DNA from: Prosopocoilus inquinatus
Lineage: Eukaryota; Arthropoda; Insecta; Coleoptera; Lucanidae
Assembly (NCBI GenBank): GCA_036172665.1
Contig: CM069875.1
Location: 20,305,806 to 20,369,805, forward strand
Direction: 5' to 3'
Length of the DNA: 64,000 nucleotides
This document shows positions 57,151 through 64,000 of the stretch, piece by piece. Under the pieces are notes generated by a model. The model made no database searches. It worked only from the letters and a program-made list of their open reading frames with translations, and had not been told where the DNA came from. Within the stretch, counting starts at the first letter, position 1. The number at the start of each line of letters is the position of its first letter. The position numbers and the translations under genes were made by a program.

Positions 57151-59150
57151 CTCAGAACTTCTGGCACCCTATTCTTCGGGATCAGTAAATGTGTCTTCTG
57201 TTCCATGCCTTCCTGATTCTCTATGCTTTGTCTCAGAAGACCACGATCCAACACTATGGAGTCCCACTGCGCCCAGTATGATTTTACGGACGGTGCACAT
57301 GGTGCTACCTCTTCCCAGGTAGGCCTCGCGTCCCTGCTTTTCCATTCTAGCACTAATTTCAAATCCGGGTCGTTCTCCTGGTCTCTTCGCAGTTCTTCGT
57401 CTTGCCATTTGTCGTCAACAATGGCTGTCCTCGCAGTCCTGGCTACTGTCTCGTCCAAACGACTACAGTGCTTACAGTCTTCGGCACAGGGTCTTCTCGA
57501 CAAAGCATCGGCATTTCGATGGCTAGTTCCTGTCCGATGCTGAATTTCAAAATCGTACTCCTGAAGTCGTTCGATCCATCGTGCAACTTGCCATTGTGGG
57601 TTCTTAAAACGGAGAAGCCATTTTAGAGCGGCATGGTCGGTCCTCAGCAGGAAGCGTCTGCCATACAAGTACTTGTAGAAGTGTTCTATTGTTTTTACGA
57701 CGGCTAGCAATTCCCTTCTTGTGACGCAATAGTTTCGTTCCGGCTTTGATAAGACTTCACTGAAGTAGCCGATCACCTTCTCTTGCCCCTCTTGTATCTG
57801 GGAGAGGGCGCCACCAATTCCAACGTTGCTAGCATCTGTGTCCACGACGAACTTGCCTTCCGGGAGAGGATAACTCAGAAGAGGAGCACTAATCAAGTAC
57901 TGTTTTAGTTATTCAAAACCAGTTTGACACTGTTGGTCCCATTCAAATGGACGACCTTCTTCAGTGAGTTTTGTCAACGGCTTAGCAATGTCTGCAAATC
58001 CAGGAACGTAGCGCCGATAGTAAGTGCACAGGCCAAGGAAACTCCTTATTTGGTGTTTATTTCTGGGAGTTGGCCAGTCTTTCACCACCTGAATCTTCAC
58101 AGGGTCCACGGCGATTCCATTTCCATTAACAATGTGCCCCAGGTAATTCACTTCCTTCTGGAAGAGGTGGAACTTCTTAAGGCTAAGCTTTAGTCCAGCT
58201 CCGCGAAGCCGCTGGAACACTCCTTCCAGGTTCCTTAGGTGGTCGTCGAACGTCTTTCCCACGACAATTATGTCGTCAAGGTACACCATGCACGTTGTCC
58301 AGGACAGACCTTTCAGAACCGTCTCCATTAACCTCTCGAATGTTGCTGGGGCATTACATAATCCGAATGGCATCACTGTGAACTGCAACAGACCCATACC
58401 AATGGAAAGCGCCGTCTTTTCTCGATCTTCAGGCGCCAGCTATAGTTGCTAATATCCACTCTTTAAGTCCAAAGTTGAGAAGATCTTTGAGCCGGCCAGG
58501 GTGTCCAGGGTATCATCAATCCGTGGCAGGGGATAGCTGTCCTTCTTGGTGACATTGTTGAGTAACCGGTAGTCTACACAGAACCTGGTGGACCCATCCT
58601 TCTTCTTCACAAGCACTACTGGTGACGCCCACGGACTGCTTGATGGTTCTATTACATTATCCTTTTCCATCTCGCGAATAATGCGTTCCGCTTCCTCACG
58701 CTTCGCCAACGGTAATCGCCTTGGAGCTTGACGGATAGGTCTTTCTTCTCCAGTCTCTATTTTATGTTTCACGACATCAGTTCTTCCCTTGGATCCGTTT
58801 TCTACCTCAAATACATCTTGATAGCGGCTGATCAGATTCTTTGCTTTTGTTTTCTGGTCTGGAGTCAATTCCTGGGCTGTTGACATAACCATTTCCCATA
58901 ACTTCGTTGGGACTTTTGCTACTGGCACGTTTGCTTCAAGTTGGCGGGAGATGGAGGACACCATGGTGTAGCTTCCAAGAATGGTTCCTTTCTTGATATT
59001 GACGGAGAAACAATTGACGTTCATCAGGCGGACAGGTACTTCCTTCTTCGCCGTCAACAACATTTTCCCAACGAGGACTCCTCTTCCAATCCTCTGATCA
59101 TCAGTATTAGAATCTACCATAATGACTTGCCCATCTTGAAAAACACTCAT
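57147..59150 (-). pseudogene. gypsy reverse transcriptase and RNase H, with stops
   Basis: One continuous frame with in-frame stops. It holds [39 protein letters not shown], then two TAG stops within six codons. Next come MPFGLCNAPATFERLM and catalytic MVYLDDIIV (near 58270), the tether with FLGLCTYYRRYV, a stop near 57906, and RNase H (VVDTDASNVGIGGALSQ, LLRTDHAALKWLL, RTGTSHRNADALSR). The first two stops are explained by single C-to-T/G-to-A changes in TGG and CAG codons. It synthesises element cDNA when intact. Confidence 0.9.
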
Positions 59151-59743
59151 AACACGATAACCTCAGTCCTGCTGGGTAATACAACGTCTTCAGCGAGGAC
59201 TACTCGAGCGGCCACGTCTCCTTGTTGATGTAGAACCAACTCCTCATTATTGACCGCCATCACGCCACGCTTTAAGTCCAATTGAAACCCGTGGGCACAC
59301 ATGACGTCTATGCCCAAAATTGTCTCGACCTCTATGTCTGCTACCAGTGCATGGTGTTTTATTGGAGTTGAACCAATGGTGATGATAACCTCTACTTCAC
59401 CGTGGAGAGTTGCTGATGTTCCAGTTGCAGTTTTCAGTCTCCACTTGGTCGGCTCGGTGCGTCCAGATGACTTGATGACGTCGGGTCTTAGGATGGTTTT
59501 CGTCGCACCCGTATCCAATAACATGGTGTGAGGAATGTCATCAATGGTAACATCCACGAAGACACTGCTGGTTAACTGTAGGGATATTACTTGTTTGGAT
59601 TTCGTCTTTGGGGGCCTTTGAATACGGGTCGACGTTTGCCCCTCTGCACCGACCCGGCTTAGTTTAATTGTGGCTTCCTTGGATCCTGTCTGGGCTTTGG
59701 ACATCGCCTGCGAACATGTCCTTCCTCCTGGCAATTCCAACAC
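59147..59743 (-). pseudogene. gypsy aspartic protease
   Basis: It carries the retroviral-type active-site box MLLDTGATKTIL (near 59515) and a matching hydrophobic ILGIDV later (flap and second hydrophobic region). A one-base overlap (TTATGAG) joins it to the RT frame at 59150. It overlaps the Gag frame by 85 bases in a different frame, so a ribosomal frameshift or a mutation lies between them. Confidence 0.85.
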
Positions 59744-59994
59744 ACCAGCGGCTTCTTCTGCTTGAAGACCTGTTCCACAATGCGGCGAACATCATCGGCG
59801 GTGGTATATTCCCTGGGTCGCTCCTTTATAGCAGATCCCACCTTGGAGTTAGCGGATTCTTCCTCTTCTTCCTCTTGGAAGTCCATAGCCGTTCGCACCT
59901 TGACATGCCCTCTTAGTAGTATAGCAAGCGGGATCCTAGGACACTTCGATGGCATGTTCCATCCGAAGAGACCACCGTTGAAATCCAACCCCAA
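59659..59994 (-). pseudogene. gypsy Gag C-terminus with zinc knuckle
   Basis: The last 110 or so residues of Gag: an acidic run (EEEEEESA) and the CCHC knuckle CWNCQEEGHVRRRCPKP, which binds genomic RNA. The capsid part that should precede it is absent; upstream sequence has no Gag similarity. Confidence 0.75.
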
Positions 59995-60000
59995 TTGTAG

Positions 60001-60330
60001 GGGGTGTTTTTATCGGTGAAGAAGTAACCCCTGTTGGTTCTTGTGCATGTCGTCAATGACCAGAGGGTGTAAGAAGTGGTCAATGACCAGAGGCTTTCAA
60101 GGTCGGGGCTTGTGGACAATGCTGGAGAGGCCTAAGAAGAAGAAGTCTTTCAAGGTCATCGTCAATGACCAGAGGCCTAAGAAGAAGAAGTGGAGGCTGG
60201 AGGAGCCTCGCCGCGGTTGCGCGCGAGCAGAGGCTTTCAAAGTCGCGCGCGCGCTGACCTTTGTACTGTCCTAGTACGAGCGGTATTTCTTGAACGCGTA
60301 TCGTTTCGCAGGTTTGAACAGAATTTTTGC
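60001..60330. repeat. GC-rich shuffled short repeats at the 5' break of the gypsy element
   Basis: GTCAATGACCAGAGG occurs at 60052, 60079 and 60161; CCTAAGAAGAAGAAG at 60131 and 60175; CTTTCAAGGTC-like words at 60094, 60147 and 60235. A CGCGCGCGC run is at 60244. This is neither Gag nor LTR and ends the GC-rich domain. It may be an internal repeat of the retroelement leader or a separate minisatellite. Confidence 0.5.
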
Positions 60331-60399
60331 GCTACCTGTCACACACAGGTGACACTTGTTTGTGTCGGTTTTTTTTTGGTTGCTTACTGATTGAAAAAA

Positions 60400-60650
60400 A
60401 AAAAATGCAAAAATGTAGATTTTTAGGAATCTGTGTTCGAACGTCGCTAGGGGGATCAGACGAGCGGTTACGCAAAGACGATAAGAGACGCTAGGTCAAA
60501 CGAGGGATCAGGAAACTGATAAGACGCTTCGTTAGAATGTAATATTTTATTTCATACTTGTTCTAATATAATATTTGTAAAATTTGTAAAAATGTAGATT
60601 TTTAGGAAGAATGTAATATTTTATTTCAGACTTGTTCTAATATAAATACA
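60400..60650. repeat. two-and-a-bit tandem copies of a 74-bp unit
   Basis: AATGTAGATTTTTAGGAA recurs at about 60412 and 60592, and GAATGTAATATTTTATTTCA at 60536 and 60609. An insertion of GC-richer text (60432-60530) separates the first partial copy. Lying just past the last gene of the polymerase cluster, it could be part of that element's terminal region. Confidence 0.5.
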
Positions 60651-60698
60651 ACAAATGTTACAATTTTTACAAATAAGAAATTTAAAAAAAGTTGATAT

Positions 60699-61046
60699 TC
60701 ACATGTTACATGTACTTGTTACGGGTACAGTTTCATTATGATTATCAGAATCTGAGTCATTAAAATTACAAATACAAAATTCTGATTCGATAACATCGTA
60801 CAGATCTTTTTTACATGCTAAACAGTTCCCGATGTTATTGAAACGAGAGATTTGATTTACGTTTATTTGATGCCTATCTTCGGTTGACAACATCGTATCG
60901 AATTCCATCAGACGTAAACAGTCACTTATTTCAACGTTCCAGAATCTTTCACACGGTGCACATATGCGAATGACCAGATGTCGGTTACCAAATAATTGAT
61001 AAACGGAATGCACCCGGGATACAACGCAAACTTTGTACTCAGCCAT
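60699..61046 (-). CDS. 115-residue Cys-rich protein of unknown function
   Basis: Starts MAEYKVCVVSRV. It contains Cys pairs ICAPCERFW (about 28-35), NCLACKKDL (about 74-82) and FCICNF (about 90-95), spaced like a zinc-binding fold, and an acidic Asp/Asn/Ser-rich C-terminal stretch. No membrane segment. I do not recognise the family. It is the last gene of the minus-strand cluster, 71 bp after the 65-residue gene. The frame is intact while its AT-rich surroundings are not open, so it is probably real. Confidence 0.6.
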   Translation of the reverse strand: MAEYKVCVVSRVHSVYQLFGNRHLVIRICAPCERFWNVEISDCLRLMEFDTMLSTEDRHQINVNQISRFNNIGNCLACKKDLYDVIESEFCICNFNDSDSDNHNETVPVTSTCNM

Positions 61047-61117
61047 ATTTTTATGTAATGAACGAATGAATCGCTCAAGCTAATTTATACGTATGATCGT
61101 TTCCACCACTTAAGTAG

Positions 61118-61315
61118 TTATTTTTTCTTTTTGGATAAAGGTTTTTCTTCAGAGCTTGATTGCGAAATCTTTTCATTACATTGTAGGAATTCTAAAAACG
61201 GACTCTTACTCAATGATGTTTTTTCATCGTTATCTTTGATACTAGCAGTGTGTTTTTTTATAGATAGTTCACAAAAACAGAAAAACTTTTGACATTTTTT
61301 ACAATATTGACTCAT
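61118..61315 (-). CDS. 65-residue Cys/Lys-rich protein of unknown function
   Basis: Starts MSQYCKKCQKFFCFCE, with four Cys in the first 15 residues (C5, C8, C13, C15), a possible metal knuckle. The rest is Ser/Lys-rich and ends in a run of Lys, suggesting nucleic-acid binding or nuclear targeting. Its start is only 15 bp from the dUTPase stop, a virus-like packing. Short length leaves some doubt. Confidence 0.5.
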   Translation of the reverse strand: MSQYCKKCQKFFCFCELSIKKHTASIKDNDEKTSLSKSPFLEFLQCNEKISQSSSEEKPLSKKKK

Positions 61316-61330
61316 TTTAAGAGTTTCTAG

Positions 61331-61741
61331 TTATTGAATACCGCTCGATCCAAATCCGTTATCACCTCGAACCGTATCTGATAGTTCCTTCACTTCTTCT
61401 AATTCAGGGTAATAAATTTTTTGACAGATCAGTTGTGCAACACGATCACCGCGCGTTATTTTGAACGTTATGTCGGAATGGTTAAATAATACGACTTTAA
61501 TTACACCACGGTAATCTTCGTCGATGACGCCTGCTCCGACTTCTACACCGTTTCTTGATGACAGTCCTGACCTTGATGCTATGCGTCCGTAACAACCTTC
61601 AGGAAGTTCAATTCGTATACCAATATCGATGATTTCCCTGCCTCTTGCTGGAATAGTATAATCATAAGCGCTGCGTAAATCATAGCCAGCTGCTTTTGTT
61701 GAACTTTTGGTTGGTGCAAATGCGTGAGCTACAGCTTTCAT
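61331..61741 (-). CDS. dut: dUTPase (trimeric type)
   Basis: 136 residues, complete, hydrolysing dUTP to dUMP and pyrophosphate to keep uracil out of DNA and supply dUMP. All five motifs are present: AGYDLRSA (18-25), GRIASRSGL (52-60), GAGVIDEDYRG (69-79) with the catalytic Asp, RGDRVAQLI (97-105), and the C-terminal lid RGDNGFGSSG (125-134). The IDEDYRG form of motif III is met in many viral dUTPases. No intron, no transit peptide, and it stands between a viral-type DNA polymerase and small Cys-rich genes on the same strand. I therefore read it as part of a DNA virus or Polinton-like element rather than the host housekeeping gene. It could still be an independently captured host gene. Confidence 0.93.
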   Translation of the reverse strand: MKAVAHAFAPTKSSTKAAGYDLRSAYDYTIPARGREIIDIGIRIELPEGCYGRIASRSGLSSRNGVEVGAGVIDEDYRGVIKVVLFNHSDITFKITRGDRVAQLICQKIYYPELEEVKELSDTVRGDNGFGSSGIQ

Positions 61742-61896
61742 AAATTTTAAATGTGGTTGTTGATTTTCGGCTACAACATGAAAAAAAATATATTTAAGAA
61801 AAAAAAAAATACTTACATGTTGAAGTTATTCTGAAATTAGCCTTCAACTGTTTGATAAGTTTTGTTTTAAAACAAAAAAAGTTATTTCCTCCCCTT

Positions 61897-64000
61897 CTAA
61901 TTTTTTTTATAGCCCCAAGGAATGGTATCTGTATGAATAAAATTAACAATTCTTTTATCATCGAATGGACTCAGAGCTACTTTCTTTTGTTCAATCGTGT
62001 AAACTTCATGTTTCTCTGATTTAATTAAATGCTGACAGGTATCTATTATAGAATTATTAAATAGAGTTTGATAATAATCTTCGAACGATATAGAACGAAG
62101 TGCTGAATTTTTGCTTTTTTTATAATGTTGCTATTTTCATTTTTTATTGCATACATTTTTGATCTAAGACCGATAAACTCTAACATTAATTTTCCATTAT
62201 TTTCATCTTTCATCAATCCTAAAATCTTTTTATTACGAAGAGGTATTTGATATCTGTTATCAGGTGAATAATCTGATGTGTCAAATTTTAAAATGTCTTC
62301 CTTGATGTGTTCGTATATGTCTTCAACGAAAAAATGATAAATTAACGAATCGGTATCAGTATAAAGTAATTTAGCATTGTTTTTAAATTTATTTTTAATA
62401 TAATTATAATGAAAATCATATAAAAACGTTTTAGAAAGATCTAATATAGCAAAACCTATGTATATAGGTTTGTTAAATTTAATATTCAATCGTTTCATTT
62501 CGATAATGATCATATCGTTATCAAAAATGGTACAACTGTGAAAGTTTGGCTTCGAGATATAACATTTTGCTCCGTAACGTCCCTCCCACTTAGTTACCAA
62601 TTTTACATCTTTATATTTCCTTACGTTTTCCATAGTCTTTCCGAACACCGAATTGTTCATTAGTTTATAAAAAATTTTTTCAAAATCATTTTTACTTTTT
62701 TTACGTAAATCATTATTTAAATTTATGTACGGTTCCATCCAATTCGATTGCTTAAATTTTAATACTCTAGTGACTCTTTCAATTTTTAATCCTAATTGGA
62801 TTGCTTGTTTTAAATTTCTGTAATGTATAACGTATTGTTTTTTATCAAATAAAGTTGTTAATAATTTTGGAACTTTTGAAGATAATGATGGTGGTACTAA
62901 ACGTTCAGGACAGAGTGGTAAATCTCTATGATTTTCAAATAGTTCTTCGGGATAAAGTAAATCACATTCCAAAATATAACCAAATTCAGCATCATCTGAG
63001 ACATTGATGATATCTATCGAGTAAGGATCTACCCATTCAAATTGAGCAAAAGGTAAAGGTAGACACATAGCTGTACCGTACAAGTTGTTAACATCATAAT
63101 ACATTAAAAATGATGAAGGTTCATCAGCATTGAAATCGTTCATGTACTTGTTATTCGCTTTACCATAACGATTAGAACACTGTGATACCCCACCTCTGAT
63201 GCCTTTTTCGATAAACATTATCATGTCAACGTCCGTTAATAATTCTAAGGTAATGGAAGTTGTTTTCAACATGCTGTCGAAAGCTAAACCTGGTGCTGTA
63301 TAATAATGTAACGCATCTAAATGATAAGTTTGCAAACATGTTGACCTGAAATTTTCAAAAATATCAGCTAAAAGCAAAACATCCGTTTTCAAGTACAATT
63401 CTGCGTACTCTTGTAAATTTTGAATATTGAATGTATGCCATACATTCAATGCGTGCTCATATTCACCGTCTGATATGTGAGATTGATTAATTTTACTGAA
63501 AAAATTATCTTTTGATGGTAAATTTGTATCTTGTAATTTTTCCCAATTGTCAAGATATTCATAGGGGAAAATTCCTTTCCTTTCAAGCAATTTAAATTCA
63601 GTATTATTTTTACAATGAGCTTTGGTAATTACTTTTTGATCGCTCTCTAAATATGAGGAAAGTTTATCTAAACTACTAGCCATGAATCGAAAAGAATCTA
63701 AAAATCTAAAATTAATATTAGTATTTGAAATGTATTTAGAAAATGAAATATATTTTTCCTTATTAATCGGTAATAAATCAATTTTGCCTGGAATTTCTGT
63801 AGCTAAAGCTTTTATTATAAAATGACTATCATAACCTGACATATTGTGAAAGATTACGGGTACTGCGTTACTGTTTTTATAATTTAGATTGCACGCTTGA
63901 TGACAACTTCCTCGATACCTGCCAGTTAAGTGACAATGATCACGTACTTTTATATCAGTAAAATTGTTGAATGGTTTTAAACAAATGTGACAATGTGTGG
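61897..64000 (-). CDS. protein-primed type-B DNA polymerase, N-terminus outside window, one frameshift
   Basis: The frame is open to the window edge, so the start is not seen; the first Met inside (63842) is internal. Upstream of it the Cys/His-rich stretch [12 protein letters not shown]...ACNLNY (63870-63960) resembles an endonuclease-VII/HNH zinc motif that precedes the exonuclease in related elements. Then, counting from that Met: exonuclease motif [11 protein letters not shown] (from just before residue 1), Exo III YLKTD (150-154), Pol [10 protein letters not shown] (248-256), Pol [13 protein letters not shown] (391-402) and Pol C YTDTDS (494-499). All catalytic Asp residues are present. 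A one-base shift in an A-run at about 62115 diverts the C-terminus. The family's C-terminal region continues in the next frame to a stop at 61897. The polymerase family is that of Polintons, adintoviruses and linear plasmids. Confidence 0.85.

Larger units (their letters stand above)
55201..60000 (-). mobile_element. Ty3/gypsy-type LTR retrotransposon, 5'-truncated, with macrodomain
   Basis: Order on the minus strand: Gag zinc knuckle, aspartic protease, reverse transcriptase, RNase H, integrase, GPY/F domain, macrodomain, CCCH finger, polypurine tract, 3' LTR. This pol order (RT-RH before integrase) is Ty3/gypsy, and the sequence style is of the mdg1/412 kind. No 5' LTR and no N-terminal Gag are found up to 60.7 kb. 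The element is near 50% G+C, against about 30% around it. Each coding part is entered separately. Confidence 0.9.
60400..64000 (-). mobile_element. endogenous Polinton-like or viral DNA element (right part unseen)
   Basis: Four genes on one strand with gaps of 15-155 bp, led by a protein-primed DNA polymerase and including a dUTPase, make a compact virus-style cluster inside insect DNA. No integrase, capsid, penton or packaging ATPase is in the window, but 3.6 kb is only a fraction of a 15-40 kb element. The left boundary near 60400 is a guess based on the tandem repeats. The terminal inverted repeat cannot be shown without the other end. Confidence 0.55.

Overview
The window is AT-rich eukaryotic nuclear DNA. 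Its content is typical of an insect, with a beetle as my guess: intronless ALDH3-type aldehyde dehydrogenase genes, a 62-nt candidate intron, and relics of mariner-like, hAT, Penelope, LINE, Ty3/gypsy and Polinton-like elements among hundreds of bases of AT-rich spacer. I see no rRNA, CRISPR or bacterial-type operon.

Layout. 1-25 kb is spacer packed with transposon debris: a decayed transposase at the left edge; several MITEs and fold-back elements (2.3-9.1 kb); a Penelope-like reverse transcriptase nested in a hAT-like element (12.2-14.2 kb); and a nearly full-length PHD-finger LINE (18.1-21.95 kb) lying between two inverted copies of one MITE. 25.5-27.1 kb is an intact fatty-aldehyde-dehydrogenase-like gene on the minus strand. 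27.4-51.7 kb is again repeats. The most notable are a split transposase, a near-perfect 0.9-kb fold-back (34.0-34.9 kb), and a Russian-doll insertion at 37.7-43.8 kb (a fold-back holding a 4.1-kb hAT that itself holds a Tc1/mariner relic and two MITEs). 51.7-53.3 kb is a second ALDH gene with an open full-length frame but without the catalytic Cys, the catalytic Glu or the NAD-binding glycine motif. It has a clean TATA box, a candidate 5'-UTR intron and a poly(A) signal.

55.2-60.0 kb is a GC-rich, broken Ty3/gypsy element on the minus strand. Its integrase C-terminus runs in frame into a TARG1/OARD1-type macrodomain with the catalytic Lys and Asp in place, followed by a CCCH zinc finger. 60.4-64.0 kb is a compact minus-strand cluster resembling an endogenous DNA virus or Polinton: a protein-primed type-B DNA polymerase (running off the window, with one frameshift), a complete trimeric dUTPase and two small Cys-rich proteins.

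The two ALDH genes are the only convincing host genes. The two systems most worth pursuing are the macrodomain-carrying retrotransposon and the polymerase/dUTPase element. All calls come from reading the sequence; no database search was run.
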